Assembly: GCA_949297385.1 (NCBI GenBank)
Contig: CASFSP010000067.1
Location: 1-37,060, forward strand
Direction: 5' to 3'
DNA length: 37,060 nt
From: an uncultured Oscillospiraceae bacterium
Lineage (GTDB): Bacteria; Bacillota; Clostridia; Oscillospirales; Ruminococcaceae
Shown here: positions 1-7,494 of the stretch, piece after piece
Numbering within the stretch: position 1 is the stretch's first letter
Layout: each line of letters opens with the position of its first letter
Translations under genes and position numbers: made by a program
Notes under the pieces: generated by a model
What the model was told of the DNA's origin: nothing
The model's input: only the letters and a program-made list of their open reading frames with translations
Database searches by the model: none

Positions 1-54
1 AATCGTTTTGGCGCGATGAGCGTCACGTGGGTTCGAATCCCACCATCTCCGCCA
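1..54 (+). tRNA. tRNA-Ser, 3' portion
   Basis: The window opens inside a tRNA gene. The T arm (GTGGG, TTCGAAT loop, CCCAC) lies at about 27-43, then the acceptor 3' strand CATCTCC (44-50), discriminator G51 and an encoded CCA (52-54). A 6-bp long variable arm (TGGCGC/GCGTCA around a GATGA loop) marks a class II tRNA. G73 with a long variable arm points to serine, since leucine tRNAs normally carry A73. The anticodon is off the left edge, so the isoacceptor cannot be stated. Confidence 0.85.
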
Positions 55-62
55 ACAAAGCA

Positions 63-95
63 AAAAGCCCTGTTTTTCAGGGCTTTTTTGTTTTT
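63..95 (+). terminator. Intrinsic terminator after tRNA-Ser
   Basis: AAAGCCCTG, a TTTTT loop and CAGGGCTTT form a 9-bp stem followed by a long T run. It ends the tRNA transcript. Read from the other side, the stem is followed by five Ts, so it may also stop the convergent deacetylase transcript. Confidence 0.85.
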
Positions 96-99
96 TGAT

Positions 100-791
100 T
101 TACTTTTTGATTTCCCGCAGCTGTGACAGTGTGACAAACTGAAAGCCCTTCTGTTCAAGGATGGTCAGTATGTCATCCAGGGTCCGGACTGTCTGCCTGT
201 TGTCATCGTGAAAAATTATCACATCACCACTCTTTATGTCAGTGGTGGAGTTACGGTATATGTCATCTGCACACGGGCTTTCCCAGTCACCGCTGTCGGC
301 TGTCCACAGGGCCATATCCATACCGGCGGCCTGTTCTGTCTGTAAGGTGTATCGGCCGTAGGGAGGGCGGAAATATTTTATTTCATAATATGGCAGGACT
401 TTTTGCAGTTCCCGTCGCATATCATCTATTTCCTGTGTCACCTGCCGGCCGGCCAGTGTTGACAGGTCGCAGTGAGAATAGGTATGATTGCCTATTTCAT
501 GGCCTGCGGCGGCAATCTCTTTTACCAGCAGTTTGTTTTCAGAAACATTTTCCCCCACGAGGAAAAATGTGGCCGGCGCATTATGCCGGTATAAAATATC
601 CAGCACCCGGGGGTGTACTCAGGGTCGGGGCCGTCATTAAAAGTTATGGCCACAGCCGGGCGGCAGGGATCCGGCACAGTATCACACTGTTCTCTGCGCA
701 GGCGGCGGGTAATATAAAAATACAGCATTGCGGTGGTAAGTAGGATTAGCAGAAAAACTGCCAGGCAGAATGTAAAGTTTTTGCGCTTCAT
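100..791 (-). pseudogene. Polysaccharide deacetylase (NodB/CE4 fold), frameshifted
   Basis: The gene reads as one membrane-anchored NodB-type deacetylase broken by a one-base shift near 606-613. The first frame gives an N-terminal membrane segment (FTFCLAVFLLILL) and motif 1 as TFNDGPDPEYTP. The second resumes with LDILYRHNAPATFF, motif 2 GHEIGNHTYSH (HxxxH zinc ligands), motif 3 RPPYG, then DSGDW and the IIFHD histidine motif. One extra C in the C5 run on the coding strand would restore YTPRVLDIL. The usual catalytic-base Asp of TFDDGP is Asn here. The preferred start (791) overlaps the glycosyltransferase stop as ATGA; an ATG at 797 is the alternative. Paired with a PgaC-like synthase, the ancestral product probably N-deacetylated an exported polysaccharide, as PgaB/IcaB does. 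A sequencing error in the homopolymer is possible. Confidence 0.8.
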
Positions 792-2056
792 TTCCATTCT
801 GCCTTCCTTCCCAGCGCGCCGACTGTATACCCGTGCACTGCGGCAGTGCTTTGGATAATTTGGAAAAACAGAATGAAACCGATAAATCCGGCCAGACTGT
901 TTTCAAAGGGAATGTTCAGCCTTTTTTGATATATATACATATTTATATAAAGCAATATGCTGACGGCCAGATATAACAGGGTAAGTATTCCCACTATGTA
1001 GCAATACCCCATAAGGGCAAGGATAATGCCTGGTATAAAGCCGAACAAAAATGCCAGATCAAGATAAATTACACAAAGGTTTACACCGGTAAAATATTTT
1101 GAGAAAAATTTGGGCTGTTTCCAGGGTGGAACAGCACGCAGACCTTCCAGCATTCCGGTTGCCCAGCGTTTGCGCTGGCTGTACAGGCCGCTGAATGATG
1201 AGGGAACTGTTGTATACGCTGCTGCCGCCGGTTCGTATTCTGACGGCAGTCCCTTTTCAAGAAGTTTATAGGTAAGTACAATGTCTTCGCCCATCACATC
1301 CTGCCAGCCGCCAACCCGGCGCACAGCTTCGGTAAGGAAAGCACTGAATACCCCCTGAGCCACCAGCGTGGAACGGTGGCTTCCCTGAAAGCGTTTTACT
1401 GAGGCGATGCTCATCAGATAATCATAGCTTTGCATTGCCGCCGCAGGGGATTCCTTTGTGTTGGATACAAACAGGTTACCGGCTACGCAGGCGCAGTCTG
1501 CGGCGGATATACGGTTAATTATTTTTTGCACAGCATGTTTTTCCAGGTAGGTGTCCGCATCCAGGGTGATAAAATACTTTGTGCACACATGGGCAAGCCC
1601 GGCATTGAGGGCGTTGGCTTTGCCCGGTTTTTCACAGTATATATACTTTACACATCGGCCGGGCGGCGGACACAGGGAAAGTTTTTTGATTTGCTCCTTT
1701 GTGCCGTCGGTTGAAGCGTTGTCTGCCACTATAATACAGATATTTCCGTCATATTCCCGGTTTAATACCGAGCGTATGCAGCGGCTGATATTACCTTCTT
1801 CATTTCGGGCACATATTATTACTGATATATCCTGCGTCGTATGAGGATATTTCACGGGTTTGCGGTGCATAAGATTGGAAATGAATATCGCACACATCAG
1901 AAATCCCGGCAGCAGTGCAATGCCGCCGATTACCCACCACACATACAGCGGCGGAAGAATATATGAAATTCCCCGGGCCCAGCCCACTGCAAAAAACAGT
2001 GAAACTGACAGCCAGGCCAGTCCCAGGAAAATTGAAATAAAAAATTTTGTTTTCAA
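788..2056 (-). CDS. Membrane family 2 glycosyltransferase, PgaC/hyaluronan-synthase-like
   Basis: This is a 422-aa processive GT2 enzyme. Two N-terminal membrane helices are followed by a cytoplasmic catalytic domain opening at DISVIICARNEEGNI, with the UDP-binding DNAS, the DAD metal motif (TLDADT), the GED acceptor motif (MGEDIVLT) and QRKRW, the QxxRW signature of processive synthases. Three or more C-terminal helices follow. The family (PgaC/IcaA, HasA, NodC) polymerises beta-linked UDP-sugars and passes the chain through the membrane. The start is TTG with GGAGG seven bases upstream. The deacetylase gene overlaps the stop by 4 nt, so the pair resembles a small PNAG-type cassette. The exact sugar cannot be told from sequence. 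Confidence 0.88.
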   Translation of the reverse strand: MKTKFFISIFLGLAWLSVSLFFAVGWARGISYILPPLYVWWVIGGIALLPGFLMCAIFISNLMHRKPVKYPHTTQDISVIICARNEEGNISRCIRSVLNREYDGNICIIVADNASTDGTKEQIKKLSLCPPPGRCVKYIYCEKPGKANALNAGLAHVCTKYFITLDADTYLEKHAVQKIINRISAADCACVAGNLFVSNTKESPAAAMQSYDYLMSIASVKRFQGSHRSTLVAQGVFSAFLTEAVRRVGGWQDVMGEDIVLTYKLLEKGLPSEYEPAAAAYTTVPSSFSGLYSQRKRWATGMLEGLRAVPPWKQPKFFSKYFTGVNLCVIYLDLAFLFGFIPGIILALMGYCYIVGILTLLYLAVSILLYINMYIYQKRLNIPFENSLAGFIGFILFFQIIQSTAAVHGYTVGALGRKAEWK

Positions 2057-2188
2057 AAAATCACCTCCAATCCATTCTACGCTGTCTGATGAAAAGTGGT
2101 GATTTTACATTTGTATTTTATTTTTATGTGCGAAATTGTGACGAAAATGAAAAAAACGCTGTTTTATGTGAAACAGCTGTGAAAACAG

Positions 2189-2217
2189 ATGACAAAGCCG
2201 AACAAAAGGTGTATACT
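2189..2217 (+). promoter_or_regulatory. Sigma-A promoter for the CpeT-like gene
   Basis: ATGACA (2189-2194), a 17-base spacer and TATACT (2212-2217) lie about 40 bases upstream of the 2258 start. The preceding 130 bp are A/T-rich and probably also hold the divergent glycosyltransferase promoter, which I could not place. Confidence 0.6.
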
Positions 2218-2257
2218 GCCGTGATTATAAGATGAACAATACCAAGGAGGATTTGAT

Positions 2258-2809
2258 ATGAAAAATTTAGACAGCTTTATGGAAATACTCACAGGAGATT
2301 TTGACAACAGACAGCAGATGGAAGCGCTGGAAAAAGACGGTGTTACAAACTTTCCTTTTTCAAAACATAAAAATACCGCATGCAACGACAAGATAAAAAA
2401 TCTGCCGGCAGACTTTGACGGTGTGTTTATGGTGGAAGAAAGCAGCTATGCTATGTCCGGCAAGGAAAACCGACTGGCTAACCTGTTTTTGTTTACACAG
2501 GAGGGTGAGAATATAAAACTCACATCCTATGAACTGCCCGAAGGCTGTGAAAAGGCTTCATTTACCTATGAAAATATGCCGGTTGTGGATTATGCAGACC
2601 TTAAACCTTCTGCAAAATTTACCCCGGCAGTATACAGCCTGAAAGATGGCGTGTGGGAAGGCGGAAGTGTAAGCATGTTCAGCCCTGTGCTGAAATTTAC
2701 CCTTTATGAAAGATTTTCCCCGGAATTTCTGGAGGTCAGCGAGAGCATGGAAGTAAATGGCAGACGCACTTTTGGATTTGATATGCCGATTGTGTATAAA
2801 AAAATTTAA
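2258..2809 (+). CDS. CpeT/CpcT-like family protein
   Basis: This is a 183-aa soluble protein with no signal peptide. The N-terminus LDSFMEILTGDFDNRQQ followed by VFMVEESSYAM and, later, IKLTSYELPEG matches my recollection of the CpeT/CpcT (DUF1001) beta-barrel family, whose members begin with a G-x-F-D/S-N-x-x-Q motif. Cyanobacterial members attach bilins to phycobiliproteins. Homologues in non-phototrophs have no established role, so no enzymatic function is claimed here. It has a good AAGGAGG site, its own promoter, and nothing co-transcribed upstream. The downstream ABC operon has separate promoters. Assignment is by motif only. Confidence 0.55.
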   Translation: MKNLDSFMEILTGDFDNRQQMEALEKDGVTNFPFSKHKNTACNDKIKNLPADFDGVFMVEESSYAMSGKENRLANLFLFTQEGENIKLTSYELPEGCEKASFTYENMPVVDYADLKPSAKFTPAVYSLKDGVWEGGSVSMFSPVLKFTLYERFSPEFLEVSESMEVNGRRTFGFDMPIVYKKI

Positions 2810-2842
2810 GCCATAGGCCTGATTTGTTTTATTTTTAACAAA

Positions 2843-2895
2843 TTTGATATAATGTTGCTACGGCAACCAAATTTTGACGGTCGGTGTGATATAAT
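2843..2895 (+). promoter_or_regulatory. Tandem extended -10 elements before the ABC uptake operon
   Basis: Two copies of TGATATAAT occur 42 bp apart, with TATAAT at 2848-2853 and 2890-2895. Each has the TG of an extended -10. The first also has a weak TTGTTT 18 bases upstream (2824-2829). A TTGACG at 2874-2879 is too close (10 bp) to serve the second. Confidence 0.5.
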
Positions 2896-2937
2896 GTATC
2901 GGAAAAAACAGCACAGCTGAAAGAGAGGATACACAAA

Positions 2938-3954
2938 ATGAAAAAAGTTTTAAGTGTTGCACTGGCTTTGGTGATGTGTTTGGGATTGTTTTCCGCCTGT
3001 TCTCAGGATGAATCACAGTCGCAGTCTCAGTCACAGGCAGAAGTCGGCGTGACTTTTGCAATAGCCGGCCTTAAAGGCCCCACAACCATGGGCATGGTAA
3101 AACTGATGGACGATGCAGAGAAAAACAATGCCGATATCGCATACACCGGCAACAAGTATAATGTGTCAATGTACGGCACAGCCAACGAAGTTATGCCGTT
3201 GCTGATACAGGGCCAGCTGGATGTAGCGGCACTGCCGGCCAATGTGGCAGCCACACTGTACCGGAAAACCGAAGGTGAAGTGCAGATTGCAGCAGTAAAC
3301 ACCCTTGGTGTACTGTATATGGTCCAGACAGGCGACAGTGTGCAGAGCATTGCTGACCTGAAAGGCAAGACCATATACACCACAGGCAAAGGCACCACAC
3401 CGGAATATACACTGCGCTATATATTGCAGGAAAACGGCATTGACCCGGACAAAGATGTAACAATAGAGTACAAGAGCGAAGCCACAGAGGTGGGCAGCCT
3501 TCTGGCAGCTGCTGACGGCGATATGATTGCCATGCTGCCGCAGCCCTATGTTACAGCTGTTATGGCTCAGAATGAAAATGTAAAAATTGCTTTGGATATG
3601 ACAGAAGAGTGGTCAAAAGTTTCTGACGAAGACCTGGTTACCGGCGTGCTGGTGGCAAGAAAATCATTTATTGAAGAAAACAAAGCGGCTTTTGACAAAT
3701 TCCTGGAAGATTACGCCGCATCAACACAGTATGTAAACGAAAATGTGGAAGCTGCTGCCGAGCTGGTGGCAAAATACGAAATCATCGCCAAACGGCCCCT
3801 GGCCCAGAAAGCCATACCTATGTGCAACATAACCTATGTCAGCGGCCGGGAGATGAAGGATATGGTAAACAGCTATCTGAATGTACTGTTTGAACGGAAC
3901 CCGGAATCAGTGGGAGGAAATGTACCGGATGAAGCCTTCTATTACATGGGCTGA
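2938..3954 (+). CDS. ABC transporter substrate-binding lipoprotein, NMT1/SsuA-like
   Basis: This 338-aa exported lipoprotein has a signal peptide ending in LFSAC with lipidated Cys21, then a Gln/Ser-rich linker. The mature part follows the NMT1/TauA/SsuA periplasmic-binding fold: GLKGPTTMGMVKLM near the start, ANEVMPLLIQGQLDVAALPANVAATLYRK, and the SIADLKGKTIYTTGKGTTPEYTLRYIL block. The fold binds small organic solutes such as sulfonates, taurine or pyrimidine precursors, and the residues visible do not identify the ligand. No riboswitch was recognised in the leader. It is the first gene of a three-gene importer; the permease start lies inside its last 26 bases. Confidence 0.85.
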   Translation: MKKVLSVALALVMCLGLFSACSQDESQSQSQSQAEVGVTFAIAGLKGPTTMGMVKLMDDAEKNNADIAYTGNKYNVSMYGTANEVMPLLIQGQLDVAALPANVAATLYRKTEGEVQIAAVNTLGVLYMVQTGDSVQSIADLKGKTIYTTGKGTTPEYTLRYILQENGIDPDKDVTIEYKSEATEVGSLLAAADGDMIAMLPQPYVTAVMAQNENVKIALDMTEEWSKVSDEDLVTGVLVARKSFIEENKAAFDKFLEDYAASTQYVNENVEAAAELVAKYEIIAKRPLAQKAIPMCNITYVSGREMKDMVNSYLNVLFERNPESVGGNVPDEAFYYMG

Positions 3955-4720
3955 AAATTTGATTAAAAAAATATTTGTGCTGCTGTTCTGGCTGGGGCTG
4001 TGGCAGATCCTTGCGCTGAAAATCGGCAAAGAGGTTCTGCTTGCTTCACCGGCGGCAACAATGCAGGCGCTGGTTTCCCTTGTGGGGGAATCAGCGTTTT
4101 GGCATACAATAGCATTTTCCATAGTAAGGATTGCAGCCGGATTTGTCCTGGGGATAACGGCAGGGCTGGTTCTGGCAGCATTGTCTGCCAGGCTGGAGCG
4201 GATAAGGATGCTGCTGTCACCGTTTTTGTATGCGGTCAAGGCTGCTCCTGTGGCTTCATTTATAATATTGGCTCTTCTGTGGGTTTCGGGGAAAAATCTG
4301 TCGGTGTTTATATCATTTCTTATGGCCATGCCGATAGTTTATTCCAATATGCTGCAAGGCTTTATGAATGTGGATAAAAAACTGCTGGAAATGGCGGCAG
4401 TCTTCCGTATGAGCGCCAGAAACAGGGCCCTATATATATACCTTCCGCGGGTTTTGCCCTATTTTACTGCTGCGTGCACAACGGCACTGGGACTTTGCTG
4501 GAAAAGCGGTATAGCGGCCGAGGTTATCGGCCTGCCGCGGGGCTCCATAGGCGACCGGCTGTACTCCACAAAGCTTTATCTCAACACGCCACAAACCTTT
4601 GCATGGACGCTGGTTATTATAATTATCAGCATAGCAGCGGAAAGGCTGTTTTTAAAGATACTTGGGGTTGTAAATTCGAAAATAAGCCGGGGATTTTTGG
4701 CAAGGAAAGGCGGCCGCTGA
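3929..4720 (+). CDS. ABC transporter permease, SsuC/TauC-like
   Basis: This 263-aa inner-membrane permease has about six hydrophobic segments and the binding-protein-dependent transport fold. The EAA-like loop reads as LEMAAVFRMSARNRALYIYLPRVLPYF, the coupling helix that contacts the ATPase. ATG at 3929 (MKPSITW) is chosen because GGAGG at 3913-3917 sits 11 bases upstream; the ATG at 3920 is only 2 bases from that site. Overlap with the preceding gene and a 1-nt gap to the ATPase indicate translational coupling. Substrate unknown. Confidence 0.85.
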   Translation: MKPSITWAENLIKKIFVLLFWLGLWQILALKIGKEVLLASPAATMQALVSLVGESAFWHTIAFSIVRIAAGFVLGITAGLVLAALSARLERIRMLLSPFLYAVKAAPVASFIILALLWVSGKNLSVFISFLMAMPIVYSNMLQGFMNVDKKLLEMAAVFRMSARNRALYIYLPRVLPYFTAACTTALGLCWKSGIAAEVIGLPRGSIGDRLYSTKLYLNTPQTFAWTLVIIIISIAAERLFLKILGVVNSKISRGFLARKGGR

Positions 4721-4721
4721 T

Positions 4722-5306
4722 ATGGAAAAGAAAATAAAGATAACAGTCAGGAATTTAAGCAAAAGCTATGACGGAACACCGGTTCTTCAAAATGTCAGTT
4801 TTACGGCTGACAACAGCCGTCCACTGTGTATAATGGCACCTTCCGGCGCCGGAAAAACCACACTGGTGTCAATAATAATGGGCCTGGAAAAGGCCGACGA
4901 TGGGTGCATAAGCGGAACGGAGGGCAAGAGGTTTTCTACTGTATTTCAGGAGGACAGACTGTGCGAAGACCTTTCTGCCTTTATGAATGTGGCGGTGGCC
5001 GATGAAAAGGTGGACAGTGATGTGGTGCGCCGGCTTTTACTGAAATCGGGGCTTTTGCAGGAAGATATATACAGGCCGGTAAAGGAACTGTCCGGCGGAC
5101 AAAGACGCAGGGTGGCGATAGTCAGGGCGCTTGCTTCGGACAGTGATATACTGGTTTTTGATGAGCCTTTCAAAGGTCTGGATGAAGAGACCCTGAAGAA
5201 CACTGTGAAACTGGTACAGGAAAATGTAAAAGGAAGGCTGCTTTTGGTGATAACACATGACGCCGGCCTGCCCGGGCGGCTGGGGGCAGATGTTTTCAGT
5301 CTGTAA
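4722..5306 (+). CDS. ABC transporter ATPase, SsuB/TauB-like, short form
   Basis: All nucleotide-binding motifs are present: Walker A APSGAGKTT (residues 39-47), Q-loop Gln76 (VFQEDRL), signature LSGGQRRR (123-130), Walker B ILVFDE (143-148) and switch His179 (VITHD). At 194 aa it is about 50 residues shorter than typical TauB/SsuB proteins and stops soon after the H-loop, so the C-terminal accessory segment is missing. No frameshift is visible, so the short form is probably natural. It should energise the permease immediately upstream. Confidence 0.85.
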   Translation: MEKKIKITVRNLSKSYDGTPVLQNVSFTADNSRPLCIMAPSGAGKTTLVSIIMGLEKADDGCISGTEGKRFSTVFQEDRLCEDLSAFMNVAVADEKVDSDVVRRLLLKSGLLQEDIYRPVKELSGGQRRRVAIVRALASDSDILVFDEPFKGLDEETLKNTVKLVQENVKGRLLLVITHDAGLPGRLGADVFSL

Positions 5307-5345
5307 ATTATTTATGATATATGGGTGAAATATGACGACATGTCA

Positions 5346-5374
5346 TTGACCGCATCATTTCACTGTGGTAAACT
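5346..5374 (+). promoter_or_regulatory. Possible promoter for the 71-aa membrane protein gene
   Basis: TTGACC (5346-5351), 17 bases, TAAACT (5369-5374), about 38 bp ahead of the chosen start. The -10 is weak. Confidence 0.4.
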
Positions 5375-5411
5375 GCGGGTATATGATATTTTGACTTTTG
5401 GAGATATGCGG

Positions 5412-5627
5412 ATGAGGAAAAAGATTGCGCCCATTATTGCAGCAGCCGTTATAATTTTATATTTGCTGGTTTATGTTTTCCTTATTGCGGCACGGGTGGA
5501 ATTTTTCCTGGTCAAAGCATTGCTTCTGATAGTGCCGCTGTGGCTGATATACACCATGACACAGATGCTGCTGGAAAGATTGGACGAGATAGAGAAAGGT
5601 GACGACGATGATATTAGTAACTACTGA
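5412..5627 (+). CDS. Small two-helix membrane protein, unknown function
   Basis: The 71-aa product MRKKIAPIIAAAVIILYLL... has two hydrophobic helices joined by a short ARVEFF loop, ending in an acidic tail (DEIEKGDDDD). Longer in-frame versions reach back to 5325, but GGAG at 5400-5403 is eight bases before ATG 5412. Its last 20 bases overlap the UPF0145 gene, so the two are probably co-translated. I do not recognise a family. It may anchor or partner its cytoplasmic neighbour; that is inference from the overlap only. Confidence 0.6.
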   Translation: MRKKIAPIIAAAVIILYLLVYVFLIAARVEFFLVKALLLIVPLWLIYTMTQMLLERLDEIEKGDDDDISNY

Positions 5628-5919
5628 ATACATAAGTGGAAAAGAGCTGGAGATGCTGGGCCTTGTAAAAGGAAGCACCATACAGAGCAAGGATATGTTC
5701 AAAGATATTTCCCAGGGTCTGAAAACCCTGGTGGGCGGAGAGCTGAAATCTTATACCGAAATGATGAATGAAGCCAGGGCAATAGCCACAAAAAGAATGG
5801 TTGAAGAAGCCCAGCGGCTGGGTGCCGATGCTGTTGTGGCCATGAGATATGCTTCATCAGCTGTTATGGCCGGTGCGGCAGAGGTTATATGCTACGGAAC
5901 TGCTGTAAAGTTCAAATAA
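5608..5919 (+). CDS. UPF0145/YbjQ family protein
   Basis: This 103-aa protein begins MILVTTEYISGKELEMLGLVKGSTI and contains the ARAIATKRMVEEAQRLGADAVVAMRY block, both typical of the YbjQ/UPF0145 (PF01906) fold, which assembles as a pentamer in structural work. A metal-binding role has been proposed but the physiological function is not established. ATG 5608 is preferred over GTG 5599 because AAAGGTG lies at a normal distance. It is the second gene of a two-gene unit and is followed by a strong terminator. Confidence 0.8.
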   Translation: MILVTTEYISGKELEMLGLVKGSTIQSKDMFKDISQGLKTLVGGELKSYTEMMNEARAIATKRMVEEAQRLGADAVVAMRYASSAVMAGAAEVICYGTAVKFK

Positions 5920-5945
5920 AATATATCTGCTCCAAAAGCAAAATG

Positions 5946-5985
5946 AAACGGCGGGATAAAATAAACCCCGCCGTTTATTTTTTGT
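5946..5985 (+). terminator. Intrinsic terminator after the UPF0145 gene
   Basis: AAACGGCGGG (5946-5955) pairs with CCCGCCGTTT (5967-5976), followed by a T-rich tail. Confidence 0.85.
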
Positions 5986-6058
5986 TTTAACAAATTTTTC
6001 AAATTTCGGTCATAAAATTGTGAAATAATGAAATTTATTATTTTGAGGAGGTAAAACT

Positions 6059-7417
6059 ATGGACGATAGTAAAAAGTTGCGGCTTTTCGAAACCATGCCC
6101 ATTCCAAAGGCCGTTATGAATTTAGCTGTGCCCACTGTTATAAGCAGCCTTGTAATGGTTATTTACAACCTGGCGGACACATATTTTGTAGGTATGCTCA
6201 ATGACCCGATACAGAATGCGGCAGTTACACTGGCCGCCCCGTTGATGCTGGCATTTAATGCGGTGAACAACCTGTTTGGTGTCGGTGCATCCAGTATGAT
6301 GAGCCGCGCTTTGGGCAGAAAAGACTATGACACTGTAAAGCGCAGCAGCGCTTTTGGTTTTTATTGTGCTATAATAAGCGGTATACTGTTTTCAGTTTTC
6401 TACACAATATTTTCCCGGCCGATGCTGAAAATACTGGGTACAGATGCCCGGACGGCAACTGCCACATCCCAGTATCTGCTGTGGACGGTTACCTTTGGTG
6501 CTACCCCTGCCATACTGAATGTTGTTATGGCATATATGGTGCGTGCAGAGGGCGCGTCCATGCACGCCAGCATAGGTACCATGAGCGGATGTGTACTGAA
6601 CATAATCCTTGACCCTATATTTGTAATGCCCTGGGGCCTGGGCATGGGTGCGGCAGGCGCCGGCCTGGCCACCTGTATATCAAATGTCTTTGCCTGTCTG
6701 TACTTTGCGGTACTGCTGTTTGTAAAGAGGGGCAATACATTTGTAAGCGTAAACCCCAGAATGTTCAGCTTTAACAGGGTCATAGTCGTAGGGGTTTGTG
6801 CTGTTGGTATACCGGCCGCCATACAGAACCTGTTAAATGTTACGGGCATGACGGTTCTGAACAACTTTACTGCGGTATTCGGTGCCGACGCTGTGGCAGC
6901 CATGGGCATTTCCCAGAAAATACATATGGTTCCAATGCAGATAGCCCTGGGCTTTTCACAGGGCATCATGCCGCTGATAAGCTATACTTACGCCAGCAGA
7001 AATTATGAAAGAATGAAAAATGCTTTGACTCTGGCGACAAAGGTATCCCTCAGCTTCCTGGCAGTTATGACAGCGGTTTATTTCTTCTTCTCCGGCCAGC
7101 TGGTTCAGATGTTTATGAAGAACCGGACGATAGTTGATTACGGCTCTGCATTCCTGAAAGCCATGAGCCTGTCATTGCCCCTTATGTGTATCGACTTTTT
7201 GGCGGTTGGTGTGTTCCAGGCCTGCGGTATGGGTAAAATGGCCTTTGTATTTGCAATACTGAGAAAAATCATACTGGAAATACCGGCCTTGTACATACTG
7301 AATATAATTTATCCGTTGTATGGACTGGCCTGGGCAAGAACCATCACGGAACTGTTCCTTGCCATTGCCGCAGTGGTTGTGCTTGTAAGATTTTTCAAGC
7401 ACGCAGATGTGGCATAA
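6059..7417 (+). CDS. MATE family multidrug efflux protein
   Basis: This 452-aa polytopic membrane protein has the twelve-helix, two-lobed architecture of MATE exporters. The opening MPIPKAVMNLAVPTVISSLVMVIYNLADTYFVG and the ASSMMSRALGRKD loop are diagnostic, and the second half starts near VGIPAAIQNLLN. Family members use Na+ or H+ gradients to expel cationic drugs or metabolites; the natural substrate is not predictable. AGGAGG lies just before the ATG. It is monocistronic between two terminators. No clear regulator is adjacent. Confidence 0.9.
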   Translation: MDDSKKLRLFETMPIPKAVMNLAVPTVISSLVMVIYNLADTYFVGMLNDPIQNAAVTLAAPLMLAFNAVNNLFGVGASSMMSRALGRKDYDTVKRSSAFGFYCAIISGILFSVFYTIFSRPMLKILGTDARTATATSQYLLWTVTFGATPAILNVVMAYMVRAEGASMHASIGTMSGCVLNIILDPIFVMPWGLGMGAAGAGLATCISNVFACLYFAVLLFVKRGNTFVSVNPRMFSFNRVIVVGVCAVGIPAAIQNLLNVTGMTVLNNFTAVFGADAVAAMGISQKIHMVPMQIALGFSQGIMPLISYTYASRNYERMKNALTLATKVSLSFLAVMTAVYFFFSGQLVQMFMKNRTIVDYGSAFLKAMSLSLPLMCIDFLAVGVFQACGMGKMAFVFAILRKIILEIPALYILNIIYPLYGLAWARTITELFLAIAAVVVLVRFFKHADVA

Positions 7418-7440
7418 AATATACTATAAGCAAAAAACAA

Positions 7441-7470
7441 AAAAACACCGGAGTTATCCGGTGTTTTTGT
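7441..7470. terminator. Bidirectional terminator between the MATE gene and livF
   Basis: ACACCGG (7445-7451) pairs with CCGGTGT (7458-7464). A and T tracts flank both sides, so it can end both convergent transcripts. Confidence 0.85.
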
Positions 7471-7494
7471 TTTATATATTTTTATTGCCTGGTT

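Noticed and set aside
2810-2937. Riboswitch before the NMT1-type importer
   Set aside because: The 128-bp region holds promoters and too little sequence for a TPP, FMN or similar aptamer; no conserved core was seen.
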